Below are positions 1 through 6,112 of a stretch of 9,269 nt of DNA, in pieces. The notes under the pieces are model-generated. The model was not told where the DNA came from, ran no database searches, and saw nothing but the letters and a program-made list of their open reading frames with translations. The stretch's first letter is position 1. The number at the start of each line of letters is the position of its first letter. Origin of the DNA: Candidatus Krumholzibacteriota bacterium (GTDB taxonomy: Bacteria; Krumholzibacteriota; Krumholzibacteriia; Krumholzibacteriales; Krumholzibacteriaceae); the NCBI GenBank assembly GCA_030613345.1, contig JAUWMD010000089.1, forward strand, positions 1 through 9,269, read 5' to 3'. The translations under genes were made by a program, and so were the position numbers.

Positions 1-318
1 GGCCCGCTGATACCGGTGCTCTACGCAGGTCCGTACGTAAGCCTGCTGCTCGATTCGAAACAGATCGTTGAGGCCGACGGCAACAGCGCGACGGTGAGCC
101 TTAAGGACAATACTAAGTCGTACGATACCGGTTTCGTCTTCGGCGCCGCTCTCGATTTCGGGATGGGCCCTGGCAAGATGACGATCGAGGGACGCTACAA
201 TCTCGGGATGACCGAGATAGACGACGGGATCGGCGGTGGTATTTTCGATATCGAGGATGCCAAAAAGACCGACATGAAGAACGAGTCGTGGATGATCATG
301 GTCGGATTCGCATTCTGA
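1..318 (+). CDS. Outer-membrane beta-barrel protein, C-terminal fragment
   Basis: The frame is open from base 1 to the TGA at 316-318, so the N-terminal part lies outside the window; 105 residues are visible. The visible part has alternating hydrophobic and polar residues typical of beta-strands (LYAGPYVSLLL, GFVFGAALDFGMG, KMTIEGRYNLGM, SWMIMVGFAF) joined by charged, Gly/Asp-rich loops. It ends in a terminal phenylalanine, the usual C-terminal signature for recognition by the BAM assembly machinery. This fits the small 'outer membrane beta-barrel' (porin family/OMP_b-brl) proteins of FCB-type bacteria. No specific substrate can be inferred. The GTG at 16 is an internal valine codon, not a start. 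The gap to the next gene is 34 bases with no clear terminator, so co-transcription with it is possible. Confidence 0.75.
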   Translation, partial: GPLIPVLYAGPYVSLLLDSKQIVEADGNSATVSLKDNTKSYDTGFVFGAALDFGMGPGKMTIEGRYNLGMTEIDDGIGGGIFDIEDAKKTDMKNESWMIMVGFAF

Positions 319-352
319 CAGTAGAGACGATTCCGGGAAGGAAACAGGAAAG

Positions 353-1549
353 ATGCGCGGCATCCCCGTTGTGATGTATCACGGTGTCGGCCCGGATCGC
401 CCAGGCTGGATCTGGAACCACCTGCTCACACCGCTCGATGTGTTCGAGGGGCAGATGAAGGCTCTCAGGGACAACGGCTGGACGACTATATCGCTCGCGC
501 AGCTGCATGCCCATCTATCCGCCGGAGAGCACGTTCCCGAAAAACCCGTCGTCCTCACCTTCGACGATGGATATCTCGACAACTATATCCTCGCCTGGCC
601 GATACTGGAGAAGTACGGGCACAGGGCGGCCATCTGGATGACGACCGATTTCATCGATCCCTCTCCCGATCCGAGGCCGACGCTCGACAGCGGGATCGAG
701 GGGGGCGCCTGGAAATCGGGGATGCCCCTCAGCGGCTTTCTCTCGATGGCTGAGATGAGGCTGATGGAGGCTTCGGGGCATATCGAGATCCAGAGCCACG
801 CGAAGACTCACACGTGGTACCCGTCCGGCCCGAGGATCGTCAACTTTCACAGGCCGATCGGCGTCGAGGGATATGTGCCTCCGCCATGGCTCGCGTGGAA
901 CGCTTTTCCCGAGAGCAAGTATGAGTACATGTCACGGGGCAGGGAGGATGAGATTCCCTACGGCACGCCTGTCTACAAGCACTCCAGATCGCTCGAGGGG
1001 CCGAGGTATTACGCCGATTCCGACCTGTCCGAAAGGCTCGTCCTGCATGTCATCGAAAACGGTGGCGACAATTTCTTCGCGAGGGACGGATGGCGGAGCG
1101 AGCTCGAGAGGATAGCGGCACAGAACCCTCCATCGGCCGACAGTGTGGAAACAGAGGAGGAATGCCGCGAGAGGGTCCTGTTCGAGCTGACCGAATCGAA
1201 GCGGATACTGACAGAGGGGCTTGGCCACAGCGTCGATTTTCTGTGCTGGCCGGGAGGCGGCGGGAATCCAGAATTCCTAGAGCTGGCGAGGGAGGCGGGG
1301 TATCTCGCCACGACGACCCACTACCAGGTGATGGAGAAGAGGAACGTTCCGGGGCAGGACCCGTCGGAGATCGGGAGGATCGGCAGCGGCTCGCCGTGGA
1401 TCTGGAGGGGGAAGCTCTTCCGCCGGACCGATCCGGGATTCTTCATATCGATCCTCGAAAACTTTGCCGGCGGTCAAAATACGGTTTGGACGATGAGATT
1501 CTATAAATTAAAATACCTTATGCGCTATTATCTTAACGGCACGAGATGA
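353..1549 (+). CDS. Polysaccharide deacetylase family protein (NodB/CE4-like)
   Basis: This is a 398-residue protein predicted to hydrolyse N-acetyl (or similar) groups from a sugar polymer or lipid-linked glycan using a metal-dependent CE4 fold. Seen: an N-terminal strand VVMYHGVG (6-13); CE4 motif 1 as TFDDGY with Asp71-Asp72; motif 2 as SHAKTH with metal-ligand candidates His149 and His153; and a late LCWPGGG motif (297-303) matching the W-P-G stretch of this family. About 125 residues separate motif 2 from the WPGGG motif, much longer than in a minimal NodB domain, and they do not resemble a domain I recognise. There is no signal peptide or clear membrane anchor, so a cytoplasmic location is likely unless export is non-classical. 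ATG 353 follows a purine-rich AGGAAAG. The stop lies 19 bases before the ligase-decarboxylase fusion. The last about 60 bases are conspicuously AT-rich and encode a basic/aromatic tail (FYKLKYLMRYYLNGTR). Confidence 0.85.
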   Translation: MRGIPVVMYHGVGPDRPGWIWNHLLTPLDVFEGQMKALRDNGWTTISLAQLHAHLSAGEHVPEKPVVLTFDDGYLDNYILAWPILEKYGHRAAIWMTTDFIDPSPDPRPTLDSGIEGGAWKSGMPLSGFLSMAEMRLMEASGHIEIQSHAKTHTWYPSGPRIVNFHRPIGVEGYVPPPWLAWNAFPESKYEYMSRGREDEIPYGTPVYKHSRSLEGPRYYADSDLSERLVLHVIENGGDNFFARDGWRSELERIAAQNPPSADSVETEEECRERVLFELTESKRILTEGLGHSVDFLCWPGGGGNPEFLELAREAGYLATTTHYQVMEKRNVPGQDPSEIGRIGSGSPWIWRGKLFRRTDPGFFISILENFAGGQNTVWTMRFYKLKYLMRYYLNGTR

Positions 1550-1568
1550 CCAGGAGCTGATTCACGCG

Positions 1569-3290
1569 ATGCTTCCGCCCCTTCCCGAATCACTTGTAAG
1601 AAACGTCGTGTATCCTGTATACAGGGGATTCCGCAGGGACAGGGTCCTCGACATCCTCGACGAGCTCGAACACAACCAGTTCCTTCCCGAGGGAGAGATA
1701 GAGGACTTGAAGTGGCGGAAGCTGTCCGTCCTGCTCGAGGCGGCCGAACACCACGTTCCATATTACAGGGATCTTTTCGAGCGCGAGGGGATTGACCCGG
1801 CCGCCTTCGAGAGCCCGGCGGACATGGTTGCGATACCGTTCCTGACGAAGGAGATAATCCGCGGCGAGAAGAGGCGGATGATCTCGAAGGACCCGCTGCG
1901 CAGGGGGTATCCCTCGAGTACGGGAGGATCGACGGGGGAGCCGCTCCATTTCTGGTGCGACACCGCCGCCGATCCGGTGCGCCGTGCGACCTCGATGAGG
2001 GGATACCGCTGGACGGGATTCGACATAGGCGGAAGGCAGGCGATGCTGTGGGGATCCCATCTCGACAGGTCGCTGAAAGAGCGGGTCTCCGAGGGCGCGA
2101 AAAACTTCTTCAACAACATCATGACCCTTTCATCGTTCGACATGACCCCGGAAACGATGAGGAGATACGCGGCGAAGCTCAGGCGGTTCAGGCCGTCCAT
2201 CGTGATCGGCTACCCTTCCGCGCTGACGGCCTTTTCCGAATTCTGCCGGGGCGCGGGAGTTCGCCTTCCATCTCCGAAGGCCGTTGTGACGGGGGGCGAG
2301 AGGCTCTTTCCGCACCAGAGGGATCTGATCGAGGGGGCCTTCCACGCCGACGTATTCGACCGTTATGGAAGCAGGGAATTCTCAACCGTTGCGCTCGAGT
2401 GTTCCGAGCACAAGGGGCTGCATATCTTCAACGACCTCTTTCATGTCGAGGTGATCCACGAGAGCGGGCGCGCGGCGCAGAGCGGCGAGATCGGGGAGCT
2501 GGTCATCACCGACCTCTCCAATCTCTACATGCCGTTTATAAGGTACAGGACGGGCGATCTCGCCATGCCGACGCAGAGGAAATGCCGGTGCGGCAGGGGT
2601 CTCCCTCTGCTCGAGAGGATAGAGGGACGCTCATTCGATTCGATCGTCACTCCCGAGGGAAAGAAGGTCGGCGGCTTCTTCTGGACCTTGCTGTCCAGAG
2701 CCGTACCCGGCATTGACAGGTTCCAGATCGAACAGAGGGAAAGGGCCGGCATCATCTTCCGTATCGTTCCGGGCGAGGCGTGGAGGGACGATCATATTGA
2801 GGTCCTCGCCGGAAAGATACGCGAGAACTGCTGCGAGAATTTCAGGATCGATTTCCAGGTGGTCGACGACATTCCTCTGACGCCGGCGGGAAAGACGAAA
2901 TTCATCATCTCGAACATCGAGGAGAGACTTGTCATTAAATCGAAGATCCACAAGGCTCACATAAGCGGTGACGCGCCGGAGGAGAACGACTGCCTGCGGA
3001 TCGACGTAAAACTGATGGAACTGGGAAACGTGGCTGCCTTCGAGAAGATACTCATAGTCAACGCCACAAGCGGGGCCAGGCTAGAGACCTTCGCCCTCGA
3101 AGCGGAGAGGGGGAGCGGGGATATCATCGCCTGTGGGGCGGTTTCGAGGCTCTGCAGGCCGGGAGACGAGATAAGTGTCATGGCATTTACCTGGTCGACC
3201 GGGGAATCGGACGATTTCAGCAACATCCTCGTTGATGAGGAGAACAGGTTCGTCAGGTATCTCACCGAGAAGGCCGGTGACAGGATCTGA
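1569..3290 (+). CDS. CapK/PaaK-type acyl-adenylate ligase fused to a PanD-like domain
   Basis: This is a 573-residue two-domain protein. Residues about 1-450 are an ANL-superfamily adenylate-forming enzyme of the phenylacetate-CoA ligase/CapK branch. It has the P-loop SSTGGSTGEP (116-125), GYPS (214-217), YGSREF (266-271), YRTGD (326-330), the family's CRCGRGLP cysteine motif (339-346) and a C-terminal LTPAGKTKF with the candidate catalytic lysine at 442 or 444. Such enzymes activate a carboxylic acid as acyl-AMP and pass it to CoA or another acceptor. The acid used here cannot be read from sequence. Residues about 454-566 align without gaps to the start of PanD (LVIKSKIHKA, then the LETF and ERGSG motifs). 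Relative to E. coli PanD, Lys9 (459), His11 (461), Arg54 (504) and Thr57 (507) are kept. Tyr22 is Glu472, Gly24-Ser25 is Asp474-Cys475, Tyr58 is Phe508, Asn72 is Cys522 and Ala75 is Val525. Normal Gly-Ser self-cleavage is therefore unlikely. Only about ten residues separate the domains. CAGGAG lies 12 bases before the ATG. Confidence 0.88.
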   Translation: MLPPLPESLVRNVVYPVYRGFRRDRVLDILDELEHNQFLPEGEIEDLKWRKLSVLLEAAEHHVPYYRDLFEREGIDPAAFESPADMVAIPFLTKEIIRGEKRRMISKDPLRRGYPSSTGGSTGEPLHFWCDTAADPVRRATSMRGYRWTGFDIGGRQAMLWGSHLDRSLKERVSEGAKNFFNNIMTLSSFDMTPETMRRYAAKLRRFRPSIVIGYPSALTAFSEFCRGAGVRLPSPKAVVTGGERLFPHQRDLIEGAFHADVFDRYGSREFSTVALECSEHKGLHIFNDLFHVEVIHESGRAAQSGEIGELVITDLSNLYMPFIRYRTGDLAMPTQRKCRCGRGLPLLERIEGRSFDSIVTPEGKKVGGFFWTLLSRAVPGIDRFQIEQRERAGIIFRIVPGEAWRDDHIEVLAGKIRENCCENFRIDFQVVDDIPLTPAGKTKFIISNIEERLVIKSKIHKAHISGDAPEENDCLRIDVKLMELGNVAAFEKILIVNATSGARLETFALEAERGSGDIIACGAVSRLCRPGDEISVMAFTWSTGESDDFSNILVDEENRFVRYLTEKAGDRI

Positions 3291-3314
3291 GAGGCATCCT
3301 GCCGCTGAAACGGC

Positions 3315-3343
3315 TTTTCATCGCAAAGGGTTTGTACTATATT
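3315..3343 (+). promoter_or_regulatory. Possible sigma-70-type promoter ahead of the free-standing panD-like gene
   Basis: TTTTCA (3315-3320) and TATATT (3338-3343) are separated by 17 bases and match the -35 and -10 consensus at 4/6 and 5/6 positions. They sit in the 103-base gap between the fusion gene and the panD-like gene, in a short AT-rich stretch that stands out from the G+C-rich surroundings. Just before it, GCCG (3301-3304) and CGGC (3311-3314) flank a CTGAAA loop and are followed by TTTT, a very short hairpin that could act as a weak terminator. If both are real, the panD-like gene has its own transcription start in addition to read-through. A chance match is a serious alternative. 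Confidence 0.3.
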
Positions 3344-3393
3344 CTGAATCGGGCCGGCGTATGACGAGACGATCCTTCACCGCGGACTGTTAT

Positions 3394-3741
3394 ATGAAAC
3401 GCCTTCTGCTCAAATCGATGATTCTCAGGGCCACCGTGACGCAGGCCGACCTGCGCTACGTAGGAAGCATCACGATAGACGAGGACCTGATCGACAGGGC
3501 CAACCTGAGCGAGCACGAGAACGTGCACATCGTTGACCGCACAAACGGCCACAGGCTCCAGACCTACGTCATCAAGGGAGAAAGGGGAAGCGGTGTGATA
3601 GGGATGAACGGCGCCGCCGCCCACCTCGTAAACGAGGGCGATGAGATTGACATCATGGCCTACAGCTGGTCGTCGGGCGATGCGCGCTCCGTGCTGATAG
3701 AGCTCGATTCGGGCAACAGGTTCAAGGGTTACGCTGTCTGA
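3394..3741 (+). CDS. PanD-like pyruvoyl decarboxylase proenzyme (variant aspartate 1-decarboxylase)
   Basis: This 115-residue protein aligns over its full length with aspartate 1-decarboxylase, the self-cleaving enzyme that makes beta-alanine for pantothenate. From ATG 3394 the numbering equals E. coli PanD: Tyr22, Gly24-Ser25 (cleavage between them, Ser becoming the pyruvoyl group), Arg54, Thr57, Tyr58, ERGSG (63-67) and NGAA (72-75) are all present. Self-processing to a short beta and longer alpha chain is therefore plausible. Two catalytic-site residues differ: Lys9 is Met and His11 is Leu (LLLKSMILRAT instead of the usual KSKIHRAT). Aspartate specificity is thus doubtful if it acts alone. 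The tail carries MAYSWSSG (88-95), resembling MAFTWSTG in the fused PanD domain next door, so the two look like duplicates. The alternative start ATG 3361 would add 11 residues; neither start has a strong Shine-Dalgarno. The gene is 16 bases upstream of the M50 protease. I give no panD symbol because of the changed residues. Confidence 0.85.
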   Translation: MKRLLLKSMILRATVTQADLRYVGSITIDEDLIDRANLSEHENVHIVDRTNGHRLQTYVIKGERGSGVIGMNGAAAHLVNEGDEIDIMAYSWSSGDARSVLIELDSGNRFKGYAV

Positions 3742-3757
3742 CCCGCCGGGATGATCG

Positions 3758-4891
3758 ATGTTCAAAAGAAATCTCAGGCTCTTCACTCTCCAGGGCATAC
3801 CGGTCGAGATCAATATCTCGTGGCTCTTCCTGCTCGCTCTCGTCACGTGGTCGTTTGCCACCGGGTTCTATCTCGAATCGTACCCGGGCCTCTTCACGGC
3901 CGCCGCCAGATGGATACTGTCACTGCTCACCGCTCTTCTGATCTTCGTGTCGATACTGATCCATGAGTTCAGCCACGCGATCGTCGCCTCGAGGGGCGGC
4001 CTGCCGATCAGTCGGATAACGCTGTTCATGTTCGGCGGCGTCGCCCAGATGGGGCACGAGGTCGACGAGCCGTCGCTCGAGCTGCGAATGGCGGCGGCGG
4101 GTCCGCTGATGACCCTCGTCCTGGTCGGAGTGTTCCTCGGAACGTCGTTTCTGACGGGGGGTGTCCCGTTCCTCTCGATTCTTCTCGGAACGGTCGGTGC
4201 GATTAACATCGGGATATTCATATTCAACATGGTGCCGGGATTTCCCCTCGACGGGGGGAGGATATTGAGGGCGCTCATCTGGAAGAGGACCGGCGATATC
4301 AGGAAGGCGACGCGGATCGCGGCCGGCGTGGGAAAGGTCTTTTCCTGGGTCCTCGTGGCGGGAGGAGTCCTCAACTTCCTCGTGTACGGCAATCTCGTCA
4401 GCGGGATCTGGATGGTGTTCATCGGGCTCTTCCTCAGGCAGGCAGCCGATAGGAGCTACAGACAGATCGTCTGGAAGAAGTCGCTGGCAGATGTGAAGGT
4501 CGGAGATGTGATGCGCCGGGAGGCCCTGGCCGCAGATCCGGCTACCGATCTCGAGAGTCTCGTAGAGGGATATTTCCTGCGCTTTCAACTGGACAGCCTG
4601 CCTGTCGCGGCAGGAGGGATGCTGCTCGGGATCGTATATCTCGATGATGTCACCGCGATCGACCGCGGTGCGTGGGCCGGTATTTCCGCCGCCGATGTCG
4701 CGAGAAAGATCGATCGTTCATCGGTTGCGAGGCCGGACGATCCGGCCTGGACACTTTTCGTGCCCCTGATGCAGCAGGGACGCGGAATCGTACCTGTAGC
4801 CGGACCGGACGGACGTCTGGCCGGCGTGGTAACGAGAAGGGACTATGCTGCCCTTCTCGAGGTGATGTCTTCCGTAGGGTCCCGGAGTTAG
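3758..4891 (+). CDS. M50 family site-2-type membrane metalloprotease with CBS domain pair
   Basis: This 377-residue polytopic zinc protease is of the SpoIVFB/S2P-like M50B type, which cuts within or next to membrane segments, often in signalling. The core shows a hydrophobic N-terminal segment (about 20-36), a second helix ending in HEFSH (69-73, the HExxH zinc site with Glu70 catalytic), GGVAQM (93-98), AAAGP (112-116) and NMVPGFPLDGG (157-167), whose Asp165 is the third metal ligand. Further hydrophobic stretches lie at about 115-155 and 195-225. Residues about 240-370 form two CBS-like repeats (each with an xVGDVM- or GxxxVVTRRD-type strand), which in this family commonly bind adenine nucleotides and regulate activity. 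The 377-residue length and order are typical of the M50-CBS subfamily. It starts 16 bases after the panD-like gene, suggesting co-transcription. Its substrate is unknown and a functional link to the decarboxylase is not established. ATG 3758 is chosen because MFKRNLRLF precedes the first helix; GGGA lies about 7 bases upstream. Confidence 0.9.
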   Translation: MFKRNLRLFTLQGIPVEINISWLFLLALVTWSFATGFYLESYPGLFTAAARWILSLLTALLIFVSILIHEFSHAIVASRGGLPISRITLFMFGGVAQMGHEVDEPSLELRMAAAGPLMTLVLVGVFLGTSFLTGGVPFLSILLGTVGAINIGIFIFNMVPGFPLDGGRILRALIWKRTGDIRKATRIAAGVGKVFSWVLVAGGVLNFLVYGNLVSGIWMVFIGLFLRQAADRSYRQIVWKKSLADVKVGDVMRREALAADPATDLESLVEGYFLRFQLDSLPVAAGGMLLGIVYLDDVTAIDRGAWAGISAADVARKIDRSSVARPDDPAWTLFVPLMQQGRGIVPVAGPDGRLAGVVTRRDYAALLEVMSSVGSRS

Positions 4892-4907
4892 GTCCCGGAA
4901 CTCTCAT

Positions 4908-5075
4908 CTATTCCTGCTCGACCCCGTTATTCGAAGTATCTTCCTCGACAAGTGTGGAAACTCCGTATTTACCGGTTTTTTTCTCAGTGAGGCTTTTCTG
5001 TTTCCGGAATTTCAATCCTTCGTATGACCACTTGTCCTTGTGTTTCGACCTGTGGTTGTTGGCTTTCCTCTTCAA
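4908..5075 (-). CDS. Possible small basic protein, unrecognised
   Basis: A TTG codon at 5075-5073 is preceded by AAAGGAG at 8 bases, a good Shine-Dalgarno. It opens a 55-residue frame rich in Lys and Arg (MKRKANNHRSKHKDKW...) that turns acidic at the C-terminus (EEDTSNNGVEQE). The frame extends upstream to a TTG at 5135 (75 residues), but that start has no visible ribosome-binding site. I do not recognise the protein; there is no signal peptide or membrane segment. Its stop lies 16 bases from the end of the convergent protease gene. Against it: non-ATG start, base composition unlike the neighbours, no clear promoter, and a short length that chance could explain. Treat as a candidate only. Confidence 0.25.
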   Translation of the reverse strand: MKRKANNHRSKHKDKWSYEGLKFRKQKSLTEKKTGKYGVSTLVEEDTSNNGVEQE

Positions 5076-5213
5076 CTCGGTCGCTCCTTTCTCGTCCCCC
5101 GCAATAGTGAATCGCTTTCGTGCGGAACTTTGCAAGATTTATGACAAGAAAATGCCGGGTCGGGGTTAACCCGGGAATTGATATAATTTCTTGATAATAA
5201 TAGAATTAGAAAG

Positions 5214-5247
5214 GGGCGGAAGGGCATCGTTAGATGCTTTTCCGCCC
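5214..5247 (-). terminator. Strong hairpin, probable terminator of the minus-strand operon
   Basis: GGGCGGAAGGGCATC (5214-5228) pairs over 15 positions with GATGCTTTTCCGCCC (5233-5247) around a GTTA loop, including two adjacent G-T wobble pairs. On the minus strand the stem is followed by CCTTTCTAATTCTATT, a T-rich run suited to intrinsic termination. It begins about 65 bases past the stop of the lipoprotein gene. On the plus strand the flank TTGTTATGG is less T-rich, so termination of the protease transcript there would be weaker but is possible. Confidence 0.7.
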
Positions 5248-5312
5248 TTGTTATGGCTTCGAATCCGGCATTATGAGAACCGGTGAGAACGGTTCCTGCG
5301 CCGGGGGGACCG

Positions 5313-6092
5313 TCAGCCTTCCGAGGCTTTCGGCCTGTTCTTCTCGAACTCCGCCTTGTCGATCTCGACGTCGAACTCGATCGACTCCCAGATCATCTCC
5401 CGGTTCTTCGAGCCGTTGGCGTATGTCGTCTCGTGGAATGGCACGAGGTATCCGTTGACCGTGCGGTAGTCGTCGTAGATGTTGTGGTTCCACCCGCCCT
5501 GATCGCCCTTTTCGATCGTCCGTACGGGTAGCCAGGTCGAGTTGTCAAGGTCGAAGAATATCGTGTCCGTTTCCTCGACGGCGGCGATCCTCGTGAAATC
5601 GACGCCGGTGAGTATCGTATCGGGCTCGACTTCGGCGACGATGTACAGGGTGTCGGAGTGCTCGAGATAGTATGCTATCCCGTTTACCGTCCTCAGCCCC
5701 TTCTCGAGCATCGGCGTGTAGCGTTCGTTCTGCCTGACGCTGAGGTTGACCATGACCCACGCCTCGCCGGCGTTGTAGGTGTACCTGAAGAAGAACGGAT
5801 GGTCGTAGACGCTGTAGTCCTGGTCGAGGACCATCATATCCGGCTTCTGGATGTAATATGTGCAGTCTGCCCGCAGGTCGCCCCAGCCGGGCCAGTTTGT
5901 CATCATCAGTCCCCTGCTCACGGAGGTCTTCCAGCCGGTGGCCCTTTCGAGGCCGCCAAGCGCCTTCACCGATCTCTTCATCATGCCCTCGGCATCGGGC
6001 GGACCGCCGCAGCCAGGGAGATAGATGGCCGAGACCGCCAGGCAGCAGACGGCCAGCAGGGCCAGTGACACTTTCATTCCTGAAATCCTCAT
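5313..6092 (-). CDS. Exported lipoprotein, LolA/outer-membrane-lipoprotein-sorting-like
   Basis: This is a 259-residue predicted lipoprotein. A hydrophobic signal (MKVSLALLAVCCLAVSAIY) runs into the lipobox LPGC, so Cys28 should be lipid-modified after signal-peptidase II cleavage. The mature start contains KALGGLERATGWKTSVSRG, the 'ALGG-x-E...-G' pattern typical of LolA-like lipoprotein-carrier folds and related uncharacterised periplasmic proteins. Later parts are beta-rich, with many aromatic residues, and end in a YLVPFHE ... FDVEIDKAEFEK pattern also common at the end of that fold. Such proteins have a curved beta-sheet that binds lipid or lipoprotein; a membrane-associated periplasmic role is inferred, not shown. 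ATG 6092 is preceded by GAGGGAG at about 7 bases; ATG 6077 (five residues later) would also leave a good signal peptide. It follows the aldo/keto reductase gene by 20 bases and ends the minus-strand operon before the hairpin terminator. Confidence 0.72.
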   Translation of the reverse strand: MRISGMKVSLALLAVCCLAVSAIYLPGCGGPPDAEGMMKRSVKALGGLERATGWKTSVSRGLMMTNWPGWGDLRADCTYYIQKPDMMVLDQDYSVYDHPFFFRYTYNAGEAWVMVNLSVRQNERYTPMLEKGLRTVNGIAYYLEHSDTLYIVAEVEPDTILTGVDFTRIAAVEETDTIFFDLDNSTWLPVRTIEKGDQGGWNHNIYDDYRTVNGYLVPFHETTYANGSKNREMIWESIEFDVEIDKAEFEKNRPKASEG

Positions 6093-6112
6093 CTCGTTAC
6101 TCCCTCTCTTGT

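Larger units (their letters stand above)
4892..5312. other. Convergent intergenic region, lower GC
   Basis: About 420 bases separate two convergent stop codons, and this stretch is clearly poorer in G+C than the flanking genes. It starts with a 9-base direct repeat overlapping the protease stop (GGTCCCGGA at 4878-4886 and 4891-4899) and contains a possible small minus-strand ORF (4908-5075). A perfect palindrome GGGTTAACCC lies at 5163-5172, followed by an AT-rich run (5176-5212) and a strong hairpin (5214-5247). A minor 6-bp inverted repeat GAACCG/CGGTTC (5277-5295) lies just beyond the lipoprotein stop. No tRNA, rRNA, insertion sequence or CRISPR-like repeat is visible. Confidence 0.6.

Noticed and set aside
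1480..1545. AT-rich tail of the deacetylase gene as a promoter for the fusion gene
   Set aside because: TATAAA (1502-1507) and TATTAT (1526-1531) are present, but neither has a -35 match at 16-18 bases.
1955..2716. Open frame of 253 codons on the plus strand within the ligase
   Set aside because: It runs out of frame inside the ligase, whose own motifs are all intact, and is rich in Arg and Gly with no domain.
2919..2936. Possible internal translation start for a separate PanD-like product
   Set aside because: GAGGAGAG resembles a Shine-Dalgarno, but the only in-frame initiation codon at a suitable distance is ATT, and the bases already encode Glu-Glu-Arg; no support beyond coincidence.
4672..5169. 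Open frame of 165 codons crossing the end of the M50 gene
   Set aside because: It starts inside the CBS region in another frame, has no ribosome-binding site and shows an abrupt composition change at the protease stop.
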